The translations under genes and the position numbers were made by a program. From an uncultured Roseburia sp. (GTDB lineage Bacteria > Bacillota > Clostridia > Lachnospirales > Lachnospiraceae): a stretch of 46,205 bases of DNA. The stretch covers positions 1 to 46,205 of the forward strand of contig CANRSX010000037.1 of NCBI GenBank assembly GCA_947642555.1. Reading direction: 5' to 3'. Positions 16,741 through 25,800 of the stretch are shown here, in pieces. The notes under the pieces are model-generated. The model did no database searches. It saw nothing but the letters and a program-made list of their open reading frames with translations, and was not told the DNA's origin. The number at the start of each line of letters is the position of its first letter. Position 1 is the first letter of the stretch.

Positions 16741-16749
16741 ATTATACCA
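16741..16749 (-). promoter_or_regulatory. Extended -10 of the recombinase gene
   Basis: On the minus strand TGGTATAAT (16749-16741) is a perfect extended -10, about 75 nt upstream of the recombinase ATG. The -35 position falls inside element B (around 16764-16769) and is poor. Element B therefore overlaps this promoter. Confidence 0.5.
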
Positions 16750-16750
16750 A

Positions 16751-16909
16751 AAAGTTCAGCCATACTCTGCGGGATGGGCGAATCATGCTCGCATGAATGA
16801 GCACATGTTGCAGAGTATGAGCGGAGCGCCCGTATATGAGCAAAAATGAGTTGCGAAGCAACGGAAAGCGCTGTAAGCGCGGTTTTGCGAATGGCGCGGG
16901 CTGAACTTT
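16751..16909 (+). ncRNA. Candidate structured RNA or repeat element, copy B
   Basis: It has the same plan as copy A at 13828. P1 is 16751-16761 with 16899-16909 (11 bp), and P2 is 16761-16770 with 16810-16819 (CATACTCTGC with GCAGAGTATG). An apical CATGC-TC-GCATG hairpin lies at 16784-16795. P6 is 16826-16830 with 16893-16897, and P3 is GCAAAA with TTTTGC (16840-16845 with 16883-16888). P4 is GTTGC-GAA-GCAAC (16850-16862), and P5 is GCGC-TGTAA-GCGC (16868-16880). Unpaired ATGAGCAA, GGAAAGCGC and TTGCGAATGG are shared with copy A. It lies between the recombinase gene and the flavodoxin-like gene. Confidence 0.6.
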
Positions 16910-16981
16910 AACTTTTAATATAAAAGCTGAAAAAGGGTCAAACAGGTATGCTCATTTCTGCTGGCGGAGCCCCTGTATTTA

Positions 16982-16990
16982 TGGTATGAT
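16982..16990 (+). promoter_or_regulatory. Extended -10 promoter of the flavodoxin-like gene
   Basis: TGGTATGAT (16982-16990) matches an extended -10; no good -35 is visible. The start codon lies 38 nt further on. Between element B and here (16910-16981) nothing else is recognised. Confidence 0.5.
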
Positions 16991-17028
16991 AAACGGGAAC
17001 AAATTCTTTTGGGAAAGGATCTGATAAC

Positions 17029-17646
17029 ATGAATGTATTACTGATCAACGGGAGCCCGCGGGCAAACGGCAACACGTATCTCGCCCTGCACGAGATGGAG
17101 CAGGTATTTGTAAAGGAGGGTGTGGAGACGGAGCTGATCCACATCGGCGCAAAGGACATCCGCAGCTGCATCGCATGCGGTTCCTGTGCGAAGAACGGAA
17201 AATGTGTCTTTGACGACGCGGTGAACGAGACTGCCGCGAAGTTTGAGGCGTGCGACGGCCTCGTGGTCGGATCGCCGGTTTACTATGCGTCCGCAAACGC
17301 CACGCTGATCGCGTTTCTGACCCGTCTGTTTTACAGCACACCGTTTGACAAGACGATGAAGGTCGGCGCCGCCGTGGTCGCAGCGCGCCGGGGAGGGCTT
17401 TCATCTACGTTTGACGAGCTGAATAAATTTTTCACGATCTGCGGCATGCCGGTGGCGTCCGGCCAGTACTGGAACAGTGTCCACGGCAGGGCGGCGGGAG
17501 AGGCTGCGCAGGATCTGGAAGGGATGCAGAGCATGCGCACGCTCGCGCGGAATATGACGTTTCTCATGAAGAGCATTGCCCTCGGAAAAGAGGCGTATGG
17601 CCTGCCGGAGCGGGAAGAGACTGAGCGGACGAATTTTATACGGTAA
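17029..17646 (+). CDS. Flavodoxin-fold NAD(P)H-dependent oxidoreductase
   Basis: 205 aa of the NADPH-dependent FMN reductase / iron-sulfur flavoprotein-like superfamily. LLINGSPRANGNTYLAL is the FMN phosphate-binding loop, and VVGSPVYYASANATL is the second flavin-contact loop. CIACGSCAKNGKCVF has the three-cysteine cluster seen in many anaerobe members, which may bind or sense metal or thiol. No second domain is present. The substrate is unknown. It is probably transcribed alone from an extended -10 promoter and followed by the pheST leader. Confidence 0.85.
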   Translation: MNVLLINGSPRANGNTYLALHEMEQVFVKEGVETELIHIGAKDIRSCIACGSCAKNGKCVFDDAVNETAAKFEACDGLVVGSPVYYASANATLIAFLTRLFYSTPFDKTMKVGAAVVAARRGGLSSTFDELNKFFTICGMPVASGQYWNSVHGRAAGEAAQDLEGMQSMRTLARNMTFLMKSIALGKEAYGLPEREETERTNFIR

Positions 17647-17654
17647 AAATACAC

Positions 17655-17683
17655 TTGCACTTTTTCACATCCTGTGCTAAAAT
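17655..17683 (+). promoter_or_regulatory. Promoter of the pheST T-box leader
   Basis: TTGCAC (17655-17660) and TAAAAT (17678-17683) with 17 nt spacing. The transcript would begin near 17690, at the base of the leader RNA. Confidence 0.7.
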
Positions 17684-17689
17684 AGCCGT

Positions 17690-18043
17690 TAGAATTCAGA
17701 CAGCGGATATGGCTGTCAGGGAAAGGCAGTGAATGTGTACGGGAAACCGGGCGCCTCAGGGCGTCAGTAGAGCACTGTACTTCTTTCAGAGAGAGCGGGT
17801 CACCGGCTGAAAGCCCGCTTAAGAGACGGCAGGAATCGAAGTTCGCACAGGAGCCGCATCTGTGAAGACAGACCGGTTATATTTGTACGGTCATTTCATG
17901 GTCGCGTAGCAGATGACGTTCATGCACGTTACGCATGAGAAGTGCTTTTATAGCTGTGTTCCCGTTCGGGAGAGACAGCACAAAGGAATCAGGGTGGTAC
18001 CGCGGAATCATTCGTCCCTGGACGGATGATCCCGCGGCTTTTT
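17690..18043 (+). promoter_or_regulatory. T-box riboswitch, phenylalanine-specific
   Basis: The invariant T-box sequence AGGGTGGTACCGCGG is at 17991-18005. The CCGCGG-ended terminator stem pairs 18000-18017 with 18020-18037 and is followed by T5 (18039-18043). Upstream, the long stem I region (about 17720-17870) contains GGAATCGAAGTTCGCA, in which TTC at 17842-17844 is the likely specifier codon for tRNA-Phe. In T-box regulation an uncharged tRNA pairs with the specifier and with the T-box bulge, which prevents the terminator from forming and allows transcription. The downstream genes are pheS and pheT, which agrees with the codon. Confidence 0.9.
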
Positions 18044-18091
18044 ATGTTAAAAGCTCAGCCAGTCGGAAGCGTATGGATGAGCTTTTAACAT
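18044..18091 (+). repeat. Truncated copy C of the structured element family
   Basis: 18049-18080 matches the first 32 nt of copy A (13828-13859) at 29 of 32 positions. The rest of the element is missing. The copy closes on itself as a perfect 14-bp hairpin (18044-18057 with 18078-18091) with a 20-nt loop. It begins directly after the T run of the pheST T-box terminator. Confidence 0.7.
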
Positions 18092-18133
18092 ACCCAGACA
18101 AAATGATTTTTAAACGTTTTTATGGAGGTAACG

Positions 18134-19153
18134 ATGAAAGAGAAACTGCAGAAAATCAGAGAAGAGGCGCTGCGTCAGATCGGGGAGTCAAAGGATCTGG
18201 CAAAGCTTAATGACGTCCGCGTGGCGATCCTTGGAAAAAAAGGCGAGCTGACGGCGGTTTTAAAAGGGATGCGCGACGTAAAGCCGGAGGACCGTCCGCT
18301 GGTGGGACAGCTGGTCAACGAGACGAGAGAGAGCATCGAGCGGATGCTTGAGGAGACAAAGGCAAAGCTCGAGGCTGCGGAGCTTGAGCGGCGGCTTATC
18401 CATGAGGTGATCGACGTGACGCTGCCGGCAAAGCACAATAAGGTCGGCCACCGCCATCCGGGAACCATCGCCTTGGAGGAGGTGGAGCGCATTTTCACCG
18501 GCATGGGCTATGAGGTCGTGGAAGGGCCGGAGGTCGAATACGACTATTACAACTTCGAGGCCCTGAATATCCCGGCCAACCATCCGGCAAAGGACGAGCA
18601 GGATACGTTTTATATTGATGATAAGATTCTGCTCCGCACCCAGACCTCGCCGGTACAGGTGAGGGAGATGGAAAAAGGAAAGCTGCCGATCCGCATGATC
18701 GCGCCGGGGCGTGTGTTCCGCTCGGATGAGGTGGACGCGACCCACTCGCCGAACTTCCATCAGATCGAGGGACTGGTCATTGACAAACACATTACATTTG
18801 CGGACTTAAAAGGCACGCTCGCCGAATTCGCAAAAGAGCTGTTCGGAGAGGAGACGAAGGTCAAATTCCGGCCGCACCATTTCCCGTTCACAGAGCCGTC
18901 CGCCGAGATGGATGTCTCCTGCTTTAAGTGCGGCGGAAAGGGCTGCCGCTTCTGCAAGGGCGAGGGCTGGATCGAGATTTTAGGATGCGGTATGGTGCAT
19001 CCCCGCGTCCTTACCATGAGCGGCATCGACCCGGAGGAATACACCGGCTTCGCCTTTGGTGTCGGCCTGGAGCGCATCGCCCTCTTAAAATACGAGATCG
19101 ACGACCTGCGACTTCTCTACGAAAACGATCAGAGATTTTTAGACCAGTTTTAG
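18134..19153 (+). CDS. pheS: Phenylalanine--tRNA ligase alpha subunit
   Basis: The catalytic subunit of the alpha2-beta2 synthetase. It has the N-terminal coiled coil (residues about 1-85), then the class II core with motif 2 around [18 protein letters not shown] and motif 3 [16 protein letters not shown]. The [15 protein letters not shown] segment is typical of Bacillota PheS. At 339 aa the length is normal. ATG 18134 follows GGAGG with 5 nt spacing; the in-frame ATG at 18122 overlaps that site. Expression is controlled by the T-box upstream. It is followed by an unusually long gap to pheT filled by a multi-hairpin element. Confidence 0.97.
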   Translation: MKEKLQKIREEALRQIGESKDLAKLNDVRVAILGKKGELTAVLKGMRDVKPEDRPLVGQLVNETRESIERMLEETKAKLEAAELERRLIHEVIDVTLPAKHNKVGHRHPGTIALEEVERIFTGMGYEVVEGPEVEYDYYNFEALNIPANHPAKDEQDTFYIDDKILLRTQTSPVQVREMEKGKLPIRMIAPGRVFRSDEVDATHSPNFHQIEGLVIDKHITFADLKGTLAEFAKELFGEETKVKFRPHHFPFTEPSAEMDVSCFKCGGKGCRFCKGEGWIEILGCGMVHPRVLTMSGIDPEEYTGFAFGVGLERIALLKYEIDDLRLLYENDQRFLDQF

Positions 19154-19168
19154 CGTTAGCATCGAGAA

Positions 19169-19291
19169 GGGAAGTCGGTCATTCACAGACGTAATTTCTT
19201 CAGGCTCGCCTGAAAGAAATTGCGGATGGGGATGAGCGAATTTCCGGCGAGAGCCGGAAATCGCCGGGGTCGAAGACCCTGGCGACTTCCC
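19169..19291 (+). repeat. Multi-hairpin element D between pheS and pheT
   Basis: The outer helix GGGAAGTCG (19169-19177) pairs perfectly with CGACTTCCC (19283-19291). Inside are three stable hairpins: 19193-19221 (long stem, TC loop, one bulge), 19236-19264 (GAGA loop) and 19264-19282 (GAA loop). It shares the TC-capped apical hairpin and ATGGG/ATGAGC stretches with elements A and B, but the helix order differs. Whether it belongs to the same family is open. No coding frame uses it. Confidence 0.6.
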
Positions 19292-19339
19292 GAAAGGAGC
19301 AGCTTCCCAGACATTTTAGAAAGAAGGAGATTTCACATT

Positions 19340-21757
19340 ATGAATACATCACTCAAATGGATCAGTGACTTAGTCCCGGGACTTTCCGTCACACCACAGG
19401 AATACATGGACGCCATGACCCTGTCCGGCTCCAAGGTCGAGGGCTACGAAAAAATGGATCAGGATCTCGAGAAGATCGTGATCGGCCAGGTGACCTCCAT
19501 CGCGCCCCATCCGGACGCGGACAAGCTGGTCATCTGTCAGGTAAATATCGGCACGAAGACGATTCAGATCGTCACCGGCGCGCCGAACGTCACCGAGGGC
19601 TGTAAGGTGCCTGTCGTGCTGGACGGCGGAAAGGTAGCCGGCGGCCACGACGGCAGTAAGACGGAGGGCGGCATTAAGATCAAAAAAGGAAAGCTCCGCG
19701 GCGTGGAGTCGGACGGCATGATGTGCTCCATCGAGGAGCTGGGCTCAAACCGTGACATGTTTCCCCTAGCGCCGGAGGAGGGGCTTTATATCCTGCCGGA
19801 GGACGCACCGGTGGGGGAGGACGCCGTCGCGTATCTCGGCCTTGACGACACTGTGGTGGAGTACGAGATCACGTCAAATCGCGTGGACTGCTTCTCTGTC
19901 CTTGGGATTGCCAGGGAGGCCGCGGCTACCTTCCGCAAACCCTTTGTGCCGCCCGTTGTGACGGAGACCGGAAACGACGAGAACGCCGCCGACTACATCA
20001 AAGTGACGATCCAGGATGCGGATCTGTGTTCCCGCTACGTGGCGCGGGTGGTAAAAAATATCCGGATCGCCCCGTCGCCGGAGTGGATGCAGCGCAGGCT
20101 CCGCGCACAGGGCATCCGTCCGATCAACAATATCGTCGACATCACAAACTACGTGATGGAAGAGTACGGCCAGCCGATGCACGCCTACGACCTGGACACC
20201 ATCGAGGGAAGGGAGATCATCGTGCGGCGCGCGGAAAAGAATGAAAAATTTGTCACCTTAGACGGGCAGGAGCGCACGTTAGACGACACGGTCCTGATGA
20301 TCTGCGACGGGAAAAAGCCGGTGGGCATCGCGGGCATCATGGGCGGCGAGAATTCCATGATTACAGATGACGTTAAAACGATGCTGTTTGAGGCGGCCTG
20401 CTTTGACGGGACCAATATCCGTCTTTCCGGCAAAAAGATCGGCATGCGCACCGACGCCTCCGCAAAGTTTGAGAAAGGGCTGGACCCGAACAATGCCATG
20501 GCGGCGATCAACCGTGCCTGCCAGCTCATCGAGGAGCTTGACGCAGGCGACGTGGTCGGCGGCGCCGTGGATGTTTACCCCCAGGTAAAAGAAGGAAAAC
20601 GGCTTCCCTTTGAGCCGGAAAAATATAACCGTCTGCTCGGCACGGACATTGCGGCGGATGAGATGCTCACTTATTTTGAGCGGCTGGAGATCCCCTACGA
20701 CGAGGAGAAAAAGGAGCTGCTGATCCCGACCTGGCGGCAGGATCTGGAATGTGACGCCGACCTGGCGGAGGAGGTCGCGCGGTTTTTCGGCTACGACAGG
20801 ATCCCGGTGAGCCTGCCAAACGGGGAGGCGACCACCGGAAAGCTTCCGTTTAAGCTGCGGATTGAGGAGATCGCGCGTGACATCGCGGAGTTCTGCGGAT
20901 TTTCCCAGGGCATGACCTATTCCTTTGAGAGCCCGAAGGTGTATGACAGGCTGCTGCTTCCGGCGGATTCCCCGCTGCGGCAGGCCATCGCCATCAGCAA
21001 TCCGCTGGGGGAGGATTTCTCCATCATGCGAACGACTTCCTTAAACGGGATGCTGACCTCGCTTTCCACGAATATGAACCGCAGAAACAAAAATGTACGC
21101 CTCTACGAGCTGGGAAATATTTATCTGCCGAAGCAGCTGCCGCTTACCGAGCTTCCGGACGAGCGGATGCAGTTTACGCTCGGCATGTACGGGGACGGCG
21201 ATTTTTACACGATGAAGGGCGTGATCGAGGAATTTTTATATAAGGTGGGCATGACGGAAAAGCCCGTCTATGATCCGGCGTCGGGCAAGCCATTCCTGCA
21301 TCCGGGACGTCAGGCGAACGTGCGCTATCAGGGGAAAGTCATCGGTTATCTGGGCGAGGTTCACCCGGCCTGCGCGGCAAATTATGACATGAAGGAGCGC
21401 GTTTATGTGGCGGTGATCGACATGCCGCAGATCGTGGCCCGGGCCACCTTCGACCACAAATACGAGGGGATTGCAAAATTCCCGGCTGCGACCAGGGATC
21501 TCTCCATGGTGGTACCAAAGGATGTGCTCGCCGGCGACATCGAGAAAATTTTTGACGAAAAGGGCGGAAAGCTTCTCGAAAAATACGAGCTGTTTGACAT
21601 TTACGAGGGAACGCAGATTAAGAGCGGCTATAAGTCGATGGCGTATTCCCTGTGGTTCCGCGCGAAGGACCGCAATCTGGAAGAAGCGGATATCACTGGC
21701 GCGGTGAACCGGATCATAAAGGCGCTCACGGCGATCGGCGCGGAGCTTCGCCAGTAG
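19340..21757 (+). CDS. pheT: Phenylalanine--tRNA ligase beta subunit
   Basis: 805 aa, the normal length. It has an N-terminal EMAP-type tRNA-binding domain (about 40-155, with PHPDADKLVICQVNIG), then the B3/B4 editing domain (about 210-385). The B5 DNA-binding-like domain, the catalytic-like core (about 480-690) and the ferredoxin-fold anticodon-binding domain (about 710-805, with FPAATRDLSMVV) follow. It forms the heterotetramer with PheS. ATG 19340 follows AAGGAGA; in-frame sequence extending to 19220 runs through element D and lacks family similarity. It is probably co-transcribed with pheS despite the 186-nt gap. Confidence 0.97.
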   Translation: MNTSLKWISDLVPGLSVTPQEYMDAMTLSGSKVEGYEKMDQDLEKIVIGQVTSIAPHPDADKLVICQVNIGTKTIQIVTGAPNVTEGCKVPVVLDGGKVAGGHDGSKTEGGIKIKKGKLRGVESDGMMCSIEELGSNRDMFPLAPEEGLYILPEDAPVGEDAVAYLGLDDTVVEYEITSNRVDCFSVLGIAREAAATFRKPFVPPVVTETGNDENAADYIKVTIQDADLCSRYVARVVKNIRIAPSPEWMQRRLRAQGIRPINNIVDITNYVMEEYGQPMHAYDLDTIEGREIIVRRAEKNEKFVTLDGQERTLDDTVLMICDGKKPVGIAGIMGGENSMITDDVKTMLFEAACFDGTNIRLSGKKIGMRTDASAKFEKGLDPNNAMAAINRACQLIEELDAGDVVGGAVDVYPQVKEGKRLPFEPEKYNRLLGTDIAADEMLTYFERLEIPYDEEKKELLIPTWRQDLECDADLAEEVARFFGYDRIPVSLPNGEATTGKLPFKLRIEEIARDIAEFCGFSQGMTYSFESPKVYDRLLLPADSPLRQAIAISNPLGEDFSIMRTTSLNGMLTSLSTNMNRRNKNVRLYELGNIYLPKQLPLTELPDERMQFTLGMYGDGDFYTMKGVIEEFLYKVGMTEKPVYDPASGKPFLHPGRQANVRYQGKVIGYLGEVHPACAANYDMKERVYVAVIDMPQIVARATFDHKYEGIAKFPAATRDLSMVVPKDVLAGDIEKIFDEKGGKLLEKYELFDIYEGTQIKSGYKSMAYSLWFRAKDRNLEEADITGAVNRIIKALTAIGAELRQ

Positions 21758-21775
21758 TCCGCCGGGGAGAACGAT

Positions 21776-22801
21776 ATGGATGTAAAAGATTTTTATTATG
21801 AGCTGCCGCAGGAGCTGATCGCTCAGGATCCGCTCCCGGACCGCTCCTCCTCCAGGCTGATGGTGCTGGATAAAAAGACCGGTGCTGTGGAGCATAAGGT
21901 GTTCCGGGATATTGTGGGATATCTTCATCCCGGCGACTGCCTGGTGATCAACAATACAAAGGTGATCCCCGCCAGGCTCTACGGCGTGAAGGAGGGCACC
22001 GGCGCGAATATCGAGATCCTTCTGCTGAAGCGGATGGAGGGGGATGTCTGGGAGACGCTTGTAAAACCCGGAAAGAAATGTAAGCCGGGAACCGTGATCC
22101 GCTTCGGGGACGGCATTCTGACCGGCGAGATCACCGGGATCGCGGAGGAGGGTAACCGCCTGATCCGGTTTTCCTATGAAGGCATTTTTGAGGAAATCTT
22201 AGACCGGCTCGGGCAGATGCCGCTGCCGCCGTACATCACGCATGCCCTTGCGGACAAAAACCGCTACCAGACAGTCTACGCGAAGTACGACGGCTCCGCT
22301 GCGGCGCCCACCGCGGGCCTTCACTTTACGCCGGAGCTGTTAGAGGAGATCCGGGCCATGGGTGTGGAGATCGCCGAGGTCACGCTGCATGTGGGGCTCG
22401 GCACCTTCCGACCGGTGAAGGAGACAGATGTCTTAAAGCATCACATGCACTCGGAATTTTATCAGATCACGCAGGACGAGGCGGATAAGATCAACCGCGC
22501 GAAGCGGGAGGGACGCCGCGTGATCGCTGTGGGCACCACCAGCACGAGAACGCTCGAGGCGGCCTCCGATGAAAACGGTTTTCTCACAAAAAAAAGCGGC
22601 TGGACGGAGATTTTCATCTATCCGGGCTACCGGTTTAAGGTGATCGACGCGCTGATCACGAATTTTCACCTGCCGGAATCGACGCTTGTCATGCTGGTGT
22701 CCGCCCTCGCGGGCCGGGAGCAGGTGCTGGCCGCCTATGAGGAGGCGGTGCGGGAGAGGTACCGGTTTTTTAGTTTTGGGGATGCCATGCTTATCATCTG
22801 A
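21776..22801 (+). CDS. queA: tRNA preQ1(34) S-adenosylmethionine ribosyltransferase-isomerase
   Basis: It catalyses the SAM-dependent step that turns preQ1 at tRNA position 34 into epoxyqueuosine. The start [20 protein letters not shown] is diagnostic. [17 protein letters not shown] and [13 protein letters not shown] are conserved core blocks, and [12 protein letters not shown] and [18 protein letters not shown] complete the family pattern. The 341-aa length is normal. It starts 18 nt after pheT and ends 20 nt before the helicase fusion gene, so it sits in the same operon-like run. Confidence 0.96.
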   Translation: MDVKDFYYELPQELIAQDPLPDRSSSRLMVLDKKTGAVEHKVFRDIVGYLHPGDCLVINNTKVIPARLYGVKEGTGANIEILLLKRMEGDVWETLVKPGKKCKPGTVIRFGDGILTGEITGIAEEGNRLIRFSYEGIFEEILDRLGQMPLPPYITHALADKNRYQTVYAKYDGSAAAPTAGLHFTPELLEEIRAMGVEIAEVTLHVGLGTFRPVKETDVLKHHMHSEFYQITQDEADKINRAKREGRRVIAVGTTSTRTLEAASDENGFLTKKSGWTEIFIYPGYRFKVIDALITNFHLPESTLVMLVSALAGREQVLAAYEEAVRERYRFFSFGDAMLII

Positions 22802-22821
22802 CCCACAGAAAGAGGATTTTT

Positions 22822-25800
22822 ATGTACATTGCGGATTTACACATTCACTCCCATTATTCCCGCGCCACGAGTAAAGACTGCACCCCGGAATATCTGGATC
22901 TCTGGGCCAGGCGCAAGGGGATCCACATCGTCGGGAGCGGTGATTTTACGCATCCCGGATGGCGGAAGGAGCTCTCGGAAAAGTTAGAACCGGCGGGGAA
23001 CGGGTTTTATGTGTTAAAAGACGAGTACCGCATCGCGGACGATACGGCAGCGGACAGGATCCGGCCGCAGTTTGTCATCACCGGAGAGATCAGCTCCATC
23101 TACAAAAAATACGACCGTGTCCGGAAGGTGCACAGCCTGATCCTGCTGCCCGGGCTTAAGGAGGCAGAGCTGGTTTCCGGCAGGCTTGAGACGATCGGAA
23201 ATCTCCATTCGGACGGCAGGCCCATACTGGGGCTGGACTGCCATGACCTGCTGGAAATCCTTCTGGAGCTCTGCCCCGGGGCGGTCTATGTCCCGGCGCA
23301 TATCTGGACGCCGCATTTCTCTCTGTTCGGGGCTTTTTCCGGCTTTGATACCGTGGAAGAATGTTTTGGCGATCTGTCAGACTACATTTGTGCCGTAGAG
23401 ACCGGACTTTCCTCCGATCCGCCGATGAACTGGCGGGTTTCCGCCCTGGACCGTTATCAGCTGATTTCCAACTCGGACGCCCATTCCCCGGCGAAGCTGG
23501 GCCGGGAGGCAAATCTTCTGGACATCGAATTATCCTATGAGGGGCTGCGAAGGGCGATCCGGACCGGAGAGGGGCTGATGGGAACGATCGAATTTTTCCC
23601 GGAGGAAGGGAAATACCACTACGACGGGCACCGGAAATGCAATCTCTGCCTGACGCCGGCGGAGACGGAGGGATATGGCGGGATCTGCCCGGTCTGCGGG
23701 CGGAAGCTGACCATCGGGGTGTCCCACCGCATCGAACAGCTCTCGGACCGCCCGGTGGGATACAAAAGAGAGAAGGCGGCGGGATTTGAGAGCCTGATTC
23801 CGCTGCCAGAGCTGATCGGCGCGGCGATGGGATGCTCGCCGGCCAGCGTGAGGGCGGAAAAAATGTATCGGACCATGCGAAAGGAGCTGGGAGCAGAGTT
23901 CCCCATCCTGCGGGAAATTCCTGTGGAGGAGATACAAAGAGCGGCGGGATGGCGGATCGCGGAAGGGATCCAGAGGCTGCGCGGCGGGGAGGTCACATGG
24001 AATCCGGGCTTTGACGGGGAGTACGGGAAATTTTATCTGTTCTCACACAGCGAGCTTCACGATGCGGACGGTCAGTTAAGCCTGTTTGAGCAGCCGGAAA
24101 CGAAAGATGCGGATCATACGACGAAAGATGCCGGTCAGCTGCGGAATCCGGCAGGACCCGCTCCAACAGCACCCGCAGGATCCGCTCCGGCAGCTCCGGC
24201 AGGATCCGCTCCGGCAGCACCCGCAGCATCGGCGGCCTCCGCTCCGGCAGCTTCGGCGGCCGAACAGCCGCGTGTCTGGAATGACAGACAGCAGCCGCGT
24301 GTCTGGAATGACAGACAGCGGCAGGCGATCGAATCCGCCGGGCGTGTCACGATGGTGACGGCAGGCCCGGGCACCGGAAAGACGGGGACGCTCGCGGCGC
24401 ACATCCTGCATCTGATTCAGGTGCGGCGGGTAAAGCCTTCCATGATCACCGCGGTAACCTTCACCAGACAGGCGGCAGGAGAGCTCAGGGAACGGATCGG
24501 GGCGCAGCTGGGAAAAGCCACGGCACGGAGGCTTACGATCGGAACCTTCCACTCGATCGCATGGAAGCTTCTGGCAGACAGCGGCGTGGAGGTCTCACTC
24601 GCGGGGGAGATACAGACGCGGGAGCTCGTTCAGAACATCCGGGCCGAATACGGCTTAAAGCAGTCTGTTTCCCGGCTGCTCACAGAGATTTCAAACAGTA
24701 AAAACAGGATGCATACGCCGGCATCCGATCAGGAAAAGCTGGTGCTGGAGACATATCAGAACCGCTTAAACGAGTGGGGCGCACTGGATTACGACGATAT
24801 TCTGCTTGCGGCGCTGCGGATTGCCGAAACGAAGCAAAACGGTACCGGTACCGGAAAAGACGCCGGCGCGGGGGCGTTTTCCTATCTTCTGGTGGATGAA
24901 TTTCAGGATATCAGTCCCCTGCAGTACCGGCTGATCATGGCGTGGAATAAGGGCGGAAGAGAACTGTTTGTCATCGGAGACCACGATCAGGCCATTTACG
25001 GGTTCCGCGGAGCCGATGCGGGATGCTTTGAACAGCTAAAACAGGACGTTCCGGACGCGGCTGAGATCAGGCTTCTGGAAAATTACCGCTCCACGCCGCA
25101 GATCCTTTCCGCCGCCGACGCGGTGATCGCGAACAACCCGGGGACGGAACGGATTTTACACGCGAACCGCCCGGCGGGAGTGCCGGTGCGGATCACAGAA
25201 GCGGAGAGCGACCGTGCGGAGGCCATTTTTGTGGCAAAAGAGATCAACCGGCTGACCGGGGGCATCGGGATGCTCGAAGCCCAGGAACTGTTTCTGACAG
25301 GAGAGCGCACCTTTAGCTTTGGCGATATCGCGGTCTGTTACCGGACGCACCGGCAGGCCGCGCTGCTCGAGGAGTGTCTGAAAAAAGAGGGCATTCCCTG
25401 TGTGGTGACGGGAAGGGAGGCGTTTTTGCAGGAGGAGACCGTGCGCGGAACCATCTGCTTTCTCAGATCCCTGTTTTACCCGGATGACCGTCTGGCTGCC
25501 CAGACGGCGCAGTCTCTGCTGTGGGACGGTGATTCGGCGGATGCGAAAGCCGCTGCGTGTGACGCGATGACAGAAAAGTACCGGCCGCAGATCGGACAGA
25601 AAAAGCCGCAGAAATTTCTGGAAGAGTGGATGAAGGAATTAAAGCTGGAACAGAAAAAGGAAATGCAGCTGCTGCATCAGACGGCCATGTGTTATCCGAA
25701 GCTGGCGGATTTCTTAGAGGCGCTTGAGAGCGGGACGGAGAGCGAGTTAAAGCGCTGCGGCGGGAAACGCTACACGGCGGACGCGGTTACCCTGATGACG

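Noticed and set aside
16751..16909. The inverted P1 arms of element B as recombination sites of an invertible promoter
   Set aside because: Flipping the segment gives no better -35 for the recombinase promoter, and no outward promoter is seen inside. The internal helices with paired changes fit a structured RNA or single-stranded element better.
19169..19291. Element D as a full copy of the A/B family
   Set aside because: It shares the TC-capped hairpin and short ATGGG and ATGAGC stretches, but helix number and order differ. It is kept as a separate element.
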